Assembly (NCBI RefSeq): GCF_000310205.1
Contig: NZ_AMXE01000007.1
Span: 1-64,000 of the forward strand
Origin: Thauera linaloolentis 47Lol = DSM 12138
GTDB lineage: Bacteria > Pseudomonadota > Gammaproteobacteria > Burkholderiales > Rhodocyclaceae
Direction: 5' to 3'
Length of the DNA: 64,000 bases
In this document: positions 8,526-18,600 of the stretch, one piece after another
Position numbering within the stretch: position 1 is the first letter of the stretch
Layout: each line of letters starts with the position of its first letter
Program-made: the position numbers and the translations under genes
The notes under the pieces: generated by a model
Seen by the model: only the letters and a program-made list of their open reading frames with translations
The model's database searches: none
Told to the model about the DNA's origin: nothing

Positions 8526-9797
8526 TTATGTATGCCTTGCGCGTTTCAAGTTATGTAAAACACGTAGCATGTTGAGCAGCAGCCAGCCGAACTCGGTAAT
8601 CATCAGCAAGCCCGCGATGCGTGCGATGCTGTCGGCGAATACGCCGAGGACGAGGGCGGCGAGTACCGCGAGGTGCAGCGCCAGCTGTCGCCGGACGGGA
8701 GTGTCGGGCAGCAGCTTCTTCATGTTCGGCGCCCGGATGCCGGCCTGGGTGAGGTGAAGCCAGGCAAGAAAGGGGACGATCTTGTACAGCATCGCGCTGA
8801 TGGCGCCGCCGAAGCCGCCGTGCAGGATGAGGACGCCGGCGAGCACGGACCAGTGTTCGGCGTCATCGGCGAGGTTGCAGCTCAGTGCGGCGAGCCCGGC
8901 AAGGATTGCCAGCATGGCCATGCGGAAGGCCCGGAAGGGGGCGTCCGGCGTGCTGCGGCGGGTGCGCGACTGGAGCCGCAGCGTAAGCAGGGCGAAGGCG
9001 GCAAATCCGAGGACCAGTGTGACACCCAGCACGCTGCTCGCACCGTCCGCGCCGAGCGCGCGCGCCAGCGACCACGACACCAGCCCGGCCAGCACGCCGG
9101 GGCCCCACCATCTGGTGAAGCGGGCGGGATAGCCCGGCGTGATCTGGAACATCGGTACGACGACCCAACTGGTCGCGGCCAGCAGGATGCCGCCCCAGCC
9201 CAGCCAGCCCCAGGTGGCATGCAGGTCGACGGCCTGTGGCAGCGGCAGCGGCAGCACCACGCCGCGGCCGATGGCCAGCGCGAGCGCCACGCCGAGCACC
9301 GCCGTCACGGCCAGGCCGGCCATGGCCAGGCGCAGGTCGCGCGGGGCATGGCTGGCGATCTTGACCGACGGCGAGCGGATCAGGCCCGCCAGTGCGGCGA
9401 CGAGGAATATGCCGATGCCGCCGAGCAGCAGGACGGCGCCGCCGATGATGGCATCGGGGCGGCCGAAGGCGAGGCCGCCGGCGAGCCCCATGGCGCCGAG
9501 CGTGAGCAAGGCATGGCTGCTGCCGGCGACGCCGAGTGCCGCGGGGAAGCGGACGCCGGCGACGACGGGCAGGATCTGCTGCAGGGCGCCGATCATGACC
9601 TGCAGCATGAAGCCGGCCGCGAACAGATGGACAGCCGCGAGTGCGCCCGGCGTCCACCGCGAACTCAGCACGCCGTCGCCGAGCAGCAGCACGAGCCCGG
9701 CGCAGAGGCCGAACAAGGGCGCCGTCAGGAAGAAGCGCAGCGGTGCGGAGAGCGGCGGCGTGTCCTCGTAGGCGAGCCCGGGGTTGGCGCTGCTCAT
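8526..9797 (-). CDS. 12-helix membrane protein of a NO-responsive operon (oxidase subunit I-like)
   Basis: This 423-aa, very hydrophobic protein has about 12 predicted membrane helices. The start ATG overlaps the stop of the upstream DUF2249 gene as ATGA. Longer in-frame starts further upstream would read through that gene and are rejected. His residues inside helices (VHLFAAGFMLQVMIGALQQI; DLHATWGWLGWGG) give it the look of a truncated heme-copper oxidase subunit I or NnrS-like protein. It lacks the full set of ligands I would need to call it an oxidase. Context (hemerythrin, DUF2249, an upstream FNR/Dnr box) points to NO or low-oxygen physiology. The exact function is not known to me. Confidence 0.7.
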   Translation of the reverse strand: MSSANPGLAYEDTPPLSAPLRFFLTAPLFGLCAGLVLLLGDGVLSSRWTPGALAAVHLFAAGFMLQVMIGALQQILPVVAGVRFPAALGVAGSSHALLTLGAMGLAGGLAFGRPDAIIGGAVLLLGGIGIFLVAALAGLIRSPSVKIASHAPRDLRLAMAGLAVTAVLGVALALAIGRGVVLPLPLPQAVDLHATWGWLGWGGILLAATSWVVVPMFQITPGYPARFTRWWGPGVLAGLVSWSLARALGADGASSVLGVTLVLGFAAFALLTLRLQSRTRRSTPDAPFRAFRMAMLAILAGLAALSCNLADDAEHWSVLAGVLILHGGFGGAISAMLYKIVPFLAWLHLTQAGIRAPNMKKLLPDTPVRRQLALHLAVLAALVLGVFADSIARIAGLLMITEFGWLLLNMLRVLHNLKRARHT

Positions 9798-10012
9798 GGG
9801 CGGGCGATCAGGATCGCCACGGCGCCATCGTCCCGGAAGCTCACGTCGTGGCGATAGCCGTCGCGGTCGAGCATGCGCAGCAGCGGATGCGGCATGCGAT
9901 CGAGCACGAGGGTGAACTGCTGGCCGGGTTGCAGGTCGGCCAGCGCTTCCATGGCGCGTTCGAAGGGTTCGGGCGGCTCCAGGCCGCGGGCGTCGACGAT
10001 TGGCATGTTCAT
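9794..10012 (-). CDS. DUF2249 (TusA-like fold) protein
   Basis: The 72-aa protein begins MNMPIVDARGLEPPEPFERA, the typical start of DUF2249 proteins, which share the small TusA-like alpha/beta fold (D-x-R-x-L-x-P-P-E-P-F). It overlaps both neighbours by 4 bp (ATGA), so the three genes are probably translated in a coupled way. DUF2249 genes often accompany hemerythrin, nitrosative-stress and denitrification genes. The biochemical role is unsettled, and the family lacks the conserved TusA Cys, as does this protein. Confidence 0.85.
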   Translation of the reverse strand: MNMPIVDARGLEPPEPFERAMEALADLQPGQQFTLVLDRMPHPLLRMLDRDGYRHDVSFRDDGAVAILIARP

Positions 10013-10464
10013 GATGTGTGCTCCGCGGCGAGTGAGTGTGAAAGCTGGGTACAGAGTTCATCCCTGGCGTGGCCGAGGCGGGCGTCGCACATGGGATAGA
10101 GGATGTTCTCTTCCTTCATGTTGTGCTGCTGCATCATGATCAACAAGGTTTCCGCTTCGCCGGCGAAATCATCCGCATCGTGGGCCTCGAGCGCCGCTCG
10201 CAGGCGTTCGAGCCCGGCGCGCATGTCGACGTGTTCGCCGCGCATGACCTGGGTCGGCCCCTGGGTCATGCCGGTGGCGGCTTCGAAGGCGGGGAAGAGT
10301 TGTTGCTCCTCGGCATTGAAGTGCGCATTCAGCGCGCGGGAGAAAGCATCCAGGGCTTCGGCGGCGCCGGCCCAGTCGCCCTGGGCGGCAAGTGTTTCGG
10401 CATGCGCGAAGTCGTGGTCGCATGCGCGATGGTCGTGGGTCATCAGATCGGCAATCGTGCTCAT
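10009..10464 (-). CDS. Hemerythrin HHE-domain protein
   Basis: The 151-aa single-domain protein has the four-helix hemerythrin ligand pattern: HDHRACDHDF near the N-terminus, HFNAEEQQLFP (H-x-x-x-E-E) in the middle, and HNMKEENILYP near the C-terminus. These would bind a di-iron centre. The start is the ATG with a GGAGC site; the reading frame extends upstream but without a better start. It is the first gene of the operon, behind a TTGAT-N4-GTCAA box 53 bp upstream. The likely role is binding or sensing of O2/NO, or repair of NO-damaged iron centres, inferred from the regulator site and partners. Confidence 0.88.
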   Translation of the reverse strand: MSTIADLMTHDHRACDHDFAHAETLAAQGDWAGAAEALDAFSRALNAHFNAEEQQLFPAFEAATGMTQGPTQVMRGEHVDMRAGLERLRAALEAHDADDFAGEAETLLIMMQQHNMKEENILYPMCDARLGHARDELCTQLSHSLAAEHTS

Positions 10465-10516
10465 GTTCTGCTCCGGTGGGATGGAGGCCATTCTCCGCAG
10501 CGGCAGGCGACTGGCA

Positions 10517-10530
10517 TTGATGCGAGTCAA
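10517..10530 (-). promoter_or_regulatory. FNR/Dnr-type box upstream of hemerythrin operon
   Basis: TTGAT-GCGA-GTCAA matches the FNR/Dnr consensus TTGAT-N4-ATCAA at 9 of 10 half-site positions. Its centre lies about 59 bp upstream of the hemerythrin start codon, compatible with activation at about -41.5. The dnr gene at 36.5 kb encodes the obvious candidate activator. Confidence 0.75.
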
Positions 10531-10657
10531 GTCGATCCCGGGCACCGAGGCGGCTTGCCGGGACGGCCGTGCGGGCGCGGAGCCGCGTCTGGCGCGGGAT
10601 TTGAGGAATCGAGGGCCGAAGGCGCACAATCGCCGCTTTCGTCCCGCTGGAGGCGGC

Positions 10658-11866
10658 ATGCCGCGCGCTGCTCCGCCAGGCGCCTGGAGCCGGATCTTCC
10701 TGCCCTTCGCGCTCGGCTACTACCTGTCTTATCTGCTGCGTACCGTGAACGCGGTGATCTCGCCTGCACTCACGATGGAGCTCGGCCTGTCGGCCGCGCA
10801 GCTCGGACTGCTGACCAGCATGTATTTCTTCGCTTTCGGGCTGGCGCAGATTCCGGTCGGCATCGCGCTCGACCGCTATGGCCCGCGCCGCGTCGAGAGT
10901 GTGCTCCTGCTGGCGACGGCGCTGGGCGCCATGCTGTTCGCGCTGGGCGATTCGATGGGCAGCCTCGGCCTGGCGCGGGCACTGATCGGGGTGGGGGTGT
11001 CGGCCTGTCTGATGGGGGCGCTGAAGGGGTTCGCGCTGTGGTATCCGCCCGAGCGGCAGAGTTCGATGACGGGCTTCGTCATGGCCTGCGGCGCGATGGG
11101 TGCGCTGACCGCCAGTGCGCCGCTCGAGGCGATGATGCCGCTGGTCGGCTGGCGGGGGGTGTTCTGGGGAATCGCCGCCGTTGCGCTGTTTGCCTCGGCC
11201 AACCTGTTCTTTAGCCTGCCGCGCGAGGCGCCGGCCGGCGAACGGCGGAATCTGGCAGGCATTCTCGAGGGGGTTGCGGGCATCTTCGTGGCTCCGGCCT
11301 TTCTTCGCTTTGCCGGTTCCTCGCTGTTCTTCGTCGGCGGCTTCATGGCCTTGCAGAGCCTGTGGGCGGTGCCCTGGCTGATGCACGTCGAAGGACTGGA
11401 GCTTGCGGCAGCGGCCCGCATTCTGCTGGTGCTGAACCTGGGGATGCTGGTTGGGCAGCTTGCCATCGGCGTGTTCGGCGTGCGCCTGGCGCGGCGTGGC
11501 GTGCAGCCCTTGCGTCTGCTGCAGACCGGCTATGCGGGCCTGCTGCTGGTCGAGGCCGCGATCCTGTTCGGGCTCGGACCGGCCGTGGCGCTGTGGTTCC
11601 TGCTCGGCATGTTGTCGGCGGTCAACTCGCAGGCCTATCTGGCGTCGGCGAACCACTTCCCGCGCGAGATGTTCGGTCGCGTCAGCACTTCGATCAACCT
11701 CATGGTCTTCCTGGGGGCCTTCCTCGTGCAGTGGGGCATCGGGCTGGCGCTGGACCTGCTGCGGGCATGGGGCTGGGCGATGCCCGAAGCCTTGCGCCTC
11801 GCCCTGGCCGCACTGCTGATACTGCAGGTGTTCAGCTACTTGCCCCTGTTCAAGCGCACGAACTGA
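10658..11866 (+). CDS. MFS transporter
   Basis: The 402-aa protein has about 12 membrane helices. The loop between helices 2 and 3 carries the MFS A-motif in the form GIALDRYGPRRVES (G-x-x-x-D-R-x-G-x-R). The start ATG follows GGAGG by 4 nt; a much longer in-frame ORF begins inside the divergent hemerythrin gene and is rejected. Its substrate is unknown. It is divergent from the hemerythrin operon and convergent with the next MFS gene. Confidence 0.85.
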   Translation: MPRAAPPGAWSRIFLPFALGYYLSYLLRTVNAVISPALTMELGLSAAQLGLLTSMYFFAFGLAQIPVGIALDRYGPRRVESVLLLATALGAMLFALGDSMGSLGLARALIGVGVSACLMGALKGFALWYPPERQSSMTGFVMACGAMGALTASAPLEAMMPLVGWRGVFWGIAAVALFASANLFFSLPREAPAGERRNLAGILEGVAGIFVAPAFLRFAGSSLFFVGGFMALQSLWAVPWLMHVEGLELAAAARILLVLNLGMLVGQLAIGVFGVRLARRGVQPLRLLQTGYAGLLLVEAAILFGLGPAVALWFLLGMLSAVNSQAYLASANHFPREMFGRVSTSINLMVFLGAFLVQWGIGLALDLLRAWGWAMPEALRLALAALLILQVFSYLPLFKRTN

Positions 11867-11882
11867 GGGGGCGGGGTCATCG

Positions 11883-13136
11883 TCAGGCCACTGCGCGGCG
11901 CTGCTGGGCCGCGCGCGCGGCCACGCCCAGCCCCACCAGCCCGGCCGAGCCGACCCCAAACAGCATCGCCACGGCCGAGCCGTAGAAGATGCCCGAGGTC
12001 ATGCCGGCATCGAGCATCGCGCCGAACACCGGCGCCGCCAGGCAGAAACCCAGGTCCAGGCCCGAATACACCGTGCCATACACGCGTCCGGTCGCGCCGG
12101 GCGGCGCGGCGCGCTTGATCAGCATGTCGCGCGACGGGCCGGCCAGGCCGGTGCCCAGGCCCGCCAGAGCGGCCAGCGCCAGCGCCGCCATGCCGGGCAG
12201 CCATCCGCTGCCGGCCAGCGCCAGCATCGCGGCCGCGGCCAGCAGGCTGGCGGCGATGGTGCGTTCCAGCCGTTCAGTCCGTCCCACCAGGAATCCGCCT
12301 GCCACCATGCCGGCGGCGCCGCACAGCATGTAGCCGGTGACCACCATGGCGGTCACCGACAGCGGCAGGCCGTACATCAGGTGCAGGGCCGGGCCGGCGA
12401 AGCTCTGGATCACGCTCAGGGCGCAGGTGGTCCAGAAGAAGAAGGAAAAGCACAGCCATACCGATGGCAGCCTGAGAAAGGCCAAGGGGTGCTCGGGCGC
12501 GCCGGCGTCCGCCGTCTGCCTGTGGGGCGATGCGATCCCGGTGTCGCGGTCGTCCAGGTCGGCGCGGTGCCATAGCGCGATCGCCAGCACCGTGGCCGCC
12601 AGCAGGGCCGCGCCCAGGCAGGCGAGGCGCCACGAGCCGGTGGCGCTGGCGATGCCCGCCATGAAAACCGGCGCGGCCGCCCAGCCGAGATTGCCGGAAA
12701 TGCCGTGCACCGAGAAACCGTGGCCCAGCCGTTGCGCGGAGACGCGCCGGTTGAGAATGGTGAAGTCGATCGGATGAAAGGGCGCGTTGCCCAGCCCGGC
12801 CAGCGCCGCGGCCAGCATCAGCCCGCCGTAGCCGCTTGCCGTGCCGGCGGCCAGCCCTGCCGCGGCAAAGCAGGTCAACGCGAAGAACAGCACCGGGCGC
12901 GCGCCCACGCGGTCCACGATGAAGCCCGACAGCGCCTGGCCCACGCCGGAGATGGCGAAGAACACCGAAACCAGCAGGCCAAGCTCGGAATAGCTGAAGC
13001 CGAATTCCGCGATCAGGAACGGGAACAGCGGCGGCAGCAGCATGTGGAAGAAATGCGACGAGCCGTGGGCCAGGCCGATCAGGCTGATGGTGCGGGCATC
13101 CTGCCGCAGCGAGGGGGCGTGTGCGATGGAAGTCAT
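11883..13136 (-). CDS. MFS transporter, fosmidomycin-resistance (Fsr)-like
   Basis: The 417-aa, 12-helix protein has an N-terminus (LIGLAHGSSHFFHMLLPPLF) typical of the Fsr-like MFS subgroup, followed by an A-like motif SGFIVDRVGARP. The start at MTSIAHAP was chosen because the longer version adds an unconserved Arg/Ser-rich stretch that overlaps the promoter region. It is divergently transcribed from an AraC-family regulator 65 bp away, the usual layout of an exporter and its controller. Fosmidomycin itself need not be the substrate. Confidence 0.82.
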   Translation of the reverse strand: MTSIAHAPSLRQDARTISLIGLAHGSSHFFHMLLPPLFPFLIAEFGFSYSELGLLVSVFFAISGVGQALSGFIVDRVGARPVLFFALTCFAAAGLAAGTASGYGGLMLAAALAGLGNAPFHPIDFTILNRRVSAQRLGHGFSVHGISGNLGWAAAPVFMAGIASATGSWRLACLGAALLAATVLAIALWHRADLDDRDTGIASPHRQTADAGAPEHPLAFLRLPSVWLCFSFFFWTTCALSVIQSFAGPALHLMYGLPLSVTAMVVTGYMLCGAAGMVAGGFLVGRTERLERTIAASLLAAAAMLALAGSGWLPGMAALALAALAGLGTGLAGPSRDMLIKRAAPPGATGRVYGTVYSGLDLGFCLAAPVFGAMLDAGMTSGIFYGSAVAMLFGVGSAGLVGLGVAARAAQQRRAVA

Positions 13137-13201
13137 GCGGCTGATGATAGGTATCGCGCCGGCGGCAGATGTACGATAGCAGGACAAAATCTGTCGCGAT
13201 C

Positions 13202-14119
13202 ATGCCAAGCCACGCCGAACACCATCCCGCCGTTTCCGCAGACCCCGGCGCCGTCCCGCGGACGCTGTCCCGTGGTGGGCGCGTCCAGGCCTGCGTGGCG
13301 GCGATGACGCCGCACCTCTACGTGCCCACGGCCGAACGCCCGGTGAGGGCGAAGATGCGCAAGCTGCGCGCCGACACGCGGGTGATGCCGCACAGCCATG
13401 CCTGGGCGCAGGTGGCCATCTCCGCCACCGGTGTGATCCGCCTGAGCACGGAGCGCGGCACCTACATCGTGCCGCCGTGGCGTGCGCTGTGGATTCCGCC
13501 GGGGGTGGAACATGCGGTGACGGTGGTGGAGGACGCGGACATGCGCACGCTGTACTTCCACCAGCCGGCGGACTGCTGCGGGCCGGGCGTGGCGCCCGCG
13601 GACGAGGCGCCCTGGCGCACATGCCGGGTGCTGGAAGTATCCGAGCTGCTGCGCGCGCTGGTGCGCGAGATGCCTTGCGTGCCCGACGACGCGCCGCCGC
13701 TGCCGCCCGAGGCGCTGCAGCGCGAGCGGCTGCTGAGCGCGTTGATCCTGGAGGAAATGCGCCGCGCCAGCGCCGTGCCCCTCGGCGTGGATCTGCCGCG
13801 CGACAAGCGCCTGCGCCAGTTGTGCGAGGCAGTGCTGGCCGACCCCACGCGCCACGAGACGCTGGCTGACTGGGCGTGTGATACCGGGGCCAGCCCGCGC
13901 ACCGTCGCGCGCCTGTTCCGCCAGGACCTTGGACGCACCTTCACCCAGTGGCGCCAGCAGGTGATCCTGGCCAGGGCCGTGGCGCTGGCCGCCGGCCGCA
14001 TGCCGATCAAGCAGATCGCGGCGGAACTGGGCTACAACAGCCCGAGCGCCTTCAGCGCCATGGTGCACCGTGCCGTGGGCATGCCGCCGGCGCGCTTCCT
14101 GGGGTTGCAGCACGACTGA
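13202..14119 (+). CDS. AraC-family transcriptional regulator
   Basis: The 305-aa protein has an N-terminal cupin-like sensor (about 45-150, with MPHSHAWAQ and the IPPGVEHAV turn) and a C-terminal AraC double helix-turn-helix (about 210-305). The latter contains LADWACDTGASPRTVARLF and IKQIAAELGYNSPSAFSAM, where the second segment is the classic family signature. It is divergent from the Fsr-like exporter and probably controls it from the shared 65-bp promoter region. The inducer is unknown. Confidence 0.9.
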   Translation: MPSHAEHHPAVSADPGAVPRTLSRGGRVQACVAAMTPHLYVPTAERPVRAKMRKLRADTRVMPHSHAWAQVAISATGVIRLSTERGTYIVPPWRALWIPPGVEHAVTVVEDADMRTLYFHQPADCCGPGVAPADEAPWRTCRVLEVSELLRALVREMPCVPDDAPPLPPEALQRERLLSALILEEMRRASAVPLGVDLPRDKRLRQLCEAVLADPTRHETLADWACDTGASPRTVARLFRQDLGRTFTQWRQQVILARAVALAAGRMPIKQIAAELGYNSPSAFSAMVHRAVGMPPARFLGLQHD

Positions 14120-14200
14120 GCGGCGGAGCGCCTTGCCGGCTGGCATCGCAGTGCGCGGCAGCGATCGGCCGGGCGGCGACGTGCGGCAGGCGGCCGCCGA

Positions 14201-15439
14201 TCAGGCCGCCTGGCCGCAGGCGACGCCCGACGACCAGGCCCACTGGAAGTTGTAGCCGCCCAGGTGGCCGGTGACATCCATCACCTCGCCGACGAAGTAC
14301 AGACCGGGGCAGGCGCGCGCTTCCATCGTGCGCGACGACAGCGCGTGCGTGTCCACGCCGCCGAGCGTGACTTCCGCCTTGGCATACCCTTGCGTGCCCG
14401 ACGGCGCCAGCTTCCAGCCGGACAGCGCGGCGGCAATGGCGCGCAGTTCGGCATGGCGGAAAGCGTTCAGCGGCCGCGTCCAGCCATGCAGCTCGCACCA
14501 GGCGTGGGCGAAGCGGCGCGGTAGGCGCTCGGACAGCAGATTGGGGAGCAGGCCGCGCTCGTTCGCGTGATCGAGCAGCCAGCGCTCGGCGTCCACGCCC
14601 GGCAGCAGGTCGAGCATGACGGGTTCCCGCTCGCCGTTTCCATAGGCCTGGGCCTGCCAATAGTTCGATACCTGCAGGATGGCCGGGCCGGACAGGCCGC
14701 GGTGGGTGATCAGCGCCGCTTCGCGGAACACCGGACCGCGGCAGCGGGCCTCCACTTCGAGCGAGATGCCCGCCAGCGGCGCGAGCCGCGACAGCGTTTC
14801 GGGCGGCAGCGTCAGTGGCACCAGGGCCGGCAGCGGCGCGATTACGGCCAGGCCGAACTGCTCGGCCAGCCTGTAGCCCAGTGGGCTGGCGCCGATCTTG
14901 GGGATCGACAGCCCGCCGGTGGCGACCACCAGGCTGTGGGCGGTGAAACGGCCGATGCTGGTGTCGACGGTGTAGCGCTCGGCCTGCGTGTCGCCATGCG
15001 CCACGCCCAGGACCCGGGCTGGCATGGCCCAATCGACGCCGCCGTCCTCGCATTCGCTGCGCAGCATGTCGATGATCCGTTGCGCCGAATCGTCACAGAA
15101 CAACTGGCCCCAGCCCCTTTCGTGGAAATCGATGCCGTGGTGTCGCACAAGCCCGATAAAATCCGCCGCCGTGTAGCGTGACAAGGCAGAGCGCACGAAA
15201 TGTGGATTGCGGCCGAGATAGTTTTCCGCGCCGACGCGGAGGTTGGTGAAGTTGCAGCGTCCGCCGCCGGAGATGCGGATCTTCTCGGCAAGCTTTTCGG
15301 CGTGGTCGATGAGCAGCACGTGGCGCCCGCGTTGTCCGGCAGTGGCTGCGCACATCATGCCGGCGGCACCCGCGCCGATGATGACGACATCGTAGCTGCG
15401 GTCCGCCGGCTGGCGATCGGGTGGGGCGGAGTGCGCCAC
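14201..15439 (-). CDS. BaiN/RdsA-family NAD(P)/FAD-dependent oxidoreductase (HI0933-like flavoprotein)
   Basis: The 412-aa protein has an N-terminal dinucleotide-binding motif VVIIGAGAAGMMCA, then KIRISGGGRCNFTN, the hallmark of this flavoprotein family, and a second FAD motif near the C-terminus (GLYFVGEVMDVTGHLGGYN). The length is normal. Family members are soluble FAD enzymes, some acting on steroid-like substrates. The physiological reaction here is unknown. It is divergent from the DUF748 gene across two hairpins. Confidence 0.88.
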   Translation of the reverse strand: MAHSAPPDRQPADRSYDVVIIGAGAAGMMCAATAGQRGRHVLLIDHAEKLAEKIRISGGGRCNFTNLRVGAENYLGRNPHFVRSALSRYTAADFIGLVRHHGIDFHERGWGQLFCDDSAQRIIDMLRSECEDGGVDWAMPARVLGVAHGDTQAERYTVDTSIGRFTAHSLVVATGGLSIPKIGASPLGYRLAEQFGLAVIAPLPALVPLTLPPETLSRLAPLAGISLEVEARCRGPVFREAALITHRGLSGPAILQVSNYWQAQAYGNGEREPVMLDLLPGVDAERWLLDHANERGLLPNLLSERLPRRFAHAWCELHGWTRPLNAFRHAELRAIAAALSGWKLAPSGTQGYAKAEVTLGGVDTHALSSRTMEARACPGLYFVGEVMDVTGHLGGYNFQWAWSSGVACGQAA

Positions 15440-15461
15440 GTGGGTACCTGCGATGACGAAA

Positions 15462-15516
15462 GCGGCGCAGAATACGCGCTGCGCCGCCAGGGGGCAAACC
15501 GCAGCGGTTTGCCCCC
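15462..15516. repeat. Two tandem hairpins in a divergent intergenic region
   Basis: Hairpin 1 pairs GCGGCGCA (15462-15469) with TGCGCCGC (15480-15487). Hairpin 2 is a perfect 12-bp inverted repeat with a 3-nt loop (15490-15501 and 15505-15516). They lie between two genes pointing away from each other, so they cannot be ordinary terminators. A regulatory or REP-like role is possible. Confidence 0.6.
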
Positions 15517-15600
15517 GTATTGCCTGCAGTGCCAGGCACAGGCCGGGCAGCGGAATCTAATGACAACCAGACCTGGAATGCCAGTTCGTTGGAGTGCTTT

Positions 15601-18600
15601 ATGACTGATACCACCACCGGCCCGAACGCGTCGCCCCGCAAGCGGGCCCTGCTTCGTCCGGCGATGTGGACTGCGGGTGTCGTGATCGTGATCGGCGCAA
15701 TCGGCTTTTTTGCCGTGCCGCCGGTGGCCAAGCACTACACCGTCAAGATCCTGGGCGAGACGCTGGGCCGGCCGGTTTCGGTCGAAGGCGTCGCCCTCAA
15801 CCCCTTCACCGCCACGGCCGAAGTGCGTGGCTTGAAGATTCTTTCCGCCGATGCCGGGACCGAGGCATTCGCCTTCGACGCCTTGCGCGCCAACGTCGAG
15901 GTGATCGAATCCCTCGTGCAGCGCGGCGTCGTGCTGCACGAGGTGGCCTTGAGCGGGCCGTGCGTCGAGATCGGCATCGACGAAAACGGGCGCCACAGCT
16001 GGAGCGACGTCGCCGAGCGCATCGCCTCCATGGCCGAAGCGAAGGACGAGGACCCGGCGGCCGACGAATCCGGCGCGCTGTTCTCGATCGGCAACATCCG
16101 CATCAGCGGCGGCCATATCCGCGTCGACGACAAGCCGCGCGGGCTGCAGCACGAGGTCGCGGATCTCGAAGTGGGCGTGCCCTTCATCTCGAACCTGCCG
16201 GTGAAGGTGGATGTCTTCGTCGAGCCCAGCCTGTCGGCCACGCTCGACGGCAATCCGCTGCACATGAAGGCGCGGCTCAAGCCTTTCGCCGATCTGAACG
16301 AAACCATCCTCGACGTGGTGCTCGACAAGTTCGACGTCACCCCGTGGCTGGCCTATGCGCCCTTCGAGCCGGCTTTCCGCCTGCCGTCGGCACTGCTCAG
16401 CAGCAACATCGAACTGTCGTTCAAACAGGCCGCCGAGGGCGCGCCCGAACTTGCGCTGCGCGGGCCGCTCAAGCTCGAAGCCTTCCAGCTGCAGGACAAG
16501 GAGGGCGTGCCGGTCGCGAGCGTTCCCGAATTCGAGCTCGAGTTCGCCGACGTGCAGCCGCTGATCAACCGCTGGCATTTCACCCGCCTGCGACTGGCGC
16601 AGCCCGAAATCGATCTGGTGCGTCTGGCGGATGGCGGCCTCAATCTGATGAAGCTGGTGCCGGTGGTGGCGGAAGAAGCCGCCGCGCCCAAGACGGCGGC
16701 GACCGGCAAGGATGCCGCCGCGAAGAAGGATGCCGCCGCGGCGGACACGGTGCCACCCGATGCTGCCGCGGCCGCTGCGGCCAAGGGCGCAGCGCCCGAT
16801 TTCCTGCTCGCGCATGCCCGCATCCGCGACGGCGTGCTGCGCTTCGAGGACCGCAGCCTGGCGCAGCCTTTCAAGGCGCGCATCGACGCCATCAACCTGG
16901 ATCTGCGTGACCTCGCGACCGATTCCGACATGCCGGCCGAAATCCGGCTCGACTACGTGACCGATGCCGGCGAGAAGCTGGTGCACGAAGACCGCCTGCG
17001 CCTCGAACCCTTCGAATTCGACGGCTTGCTGAATTTCGAGGCCATCGATGCGCCGCGCTACGGGCCTTATCTGGCGCAAGCCTTGCCGGGCGGCGAGCTT
17101 CGCGGCGGCAAGCTCAGCGGCAATCTGCGCTATCGGATCGTGCTCGACGACAAGGGCGAACCCCGTATCGACCTCAGCGCCGACGCCTTGGCCGTGCGCG
17201 ATTTCGCGCTGGCGCTGAAGGGGGCCAAGGATGCCGCGGTGAAGGTGCCCGAGCTGGACGTGCGCGAGGCGGTGATCGACCTCGGCGCGCAGAACGTCAA
17301 GCTCGCCGCACTCGGCATCAAGGGCGCGAGCGTCTCCGCCGTGCGCCTCAAGAACGGCGAAATCGATCTGCTCGGACTCACCGGGCCGGCGGCGAAGGGC
17401 GCCAAGCCCGAAGGCCAGGCCCGAAACGCGAAATCGGCGGGCAAGCAGGCCGAGGCGCCGTGGACCGTCGCCGTCGGCAAGCTCGCGCTGCAGGCGGCGT
17501 CGGTGCGTGTCGAAGACCGCACGGTCGGCAAGCCGGTGGTCCTGGCCGTCGACAACATCGGGCTGGAGGTCGACGGCTTTTCGACGGCCAAGGGCGTGCT
17601 CAGCCAGCTCAAACTCGACTCGCGCATCAACCGCAACGGCCGCCTCGGCGTGTCGGGCAGCTTCGGCCTGGAGCCGCTCAAGGCAGACCTGAAGCTCGAT
17701 GTGCGCAGCGTGGACCTGCTGCCCATCCAGCCCTACGTGCTCGAACAGACCAAGATCGCGATCTCGCGTGGCAACGTCAGCACCCAGGGGCGGCTCAAGC
17801 TCGACAGCGGACGCAAGGGCGATCTGCTCGCGAACTTCCGCGGCGACGTCAGCGTCGGCAATTTCGCCTCGGTCGACAGGCTCAACGCCACCGACTTCCT
17901 GCGCTGGCGAACCCTGCGCGTGGGCGGCATCAACGTCCACACCGAGCCCTTTTCGCTGGCGGTGCAGCGCATCACGCTCGACGATTTCTACACTCGTCTC
18001 ATCCTCGACGAGCAAGGGCGTCTGAACCTGCGTGAAATCCAGGGGGGCGGCGAGCAGGCCGGCGGGGATGCCTCGGCGGCGTCACAGCAGGCTTCGCAGT
18101 CTGCGGCGCTCGATCCTTTCATCGACCAGACGCTGACCAACAGCGGGCCGCGCGAGGTGGAAGGCCAGCGCAGCGCCGAACTGCCCGAGCCCAGCGCGCC
18201 GCCGCCGCCGATCCGCATCGACCGCATCGAGGTCAAGCGCGGCAACATCGCTTTCAGCGACCGTTTCATTCGTCCGAACTACGACGTCAACCTGACCGAC
18301 ATGGCGGGCGAACTGACCGGCTTGTCGACCGACCCGGACACGCTCGCCACGCTGGACCTGACGGGCAGGGTGGACAAGGCCGCGCCGGTCAAGGTGGCGG
18401 GCGAGCTCAATCCCTTCCGCCACGACGCGCACCTCGATATCCTCGCTTCGGTCAAGGATTTCGAACTGACCGGCCTGTCGAGCTATGCCGGCAAGTACGT
18501 GGGCTACGGCATCGCCAAGGGCAAGCTGTCGGCCGAACTCAACTACAAGATCGAAGAACGCAAGCTCAGCGCCACCAACCAGATCTTCCTCGACCAGCTC

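Noticed and set aside
10465-10659. Upstream extension of the hemerythrin frame
   Set aside because: It would place the FNR/Dnr box inside the coding sequence and encodes Arg/Pro-rich sequence with no homology; the ATG at 10464 has a ribosome site.
15355-18015. Long minus-strand open frame opposite the DUF748 gene
   Set aside because: GC-rich DNA leaves long antisense frames open. The plus-strand protein has clear family features, and the minus-strand product is Arg/His/Gln/Ala-rich with no domain.
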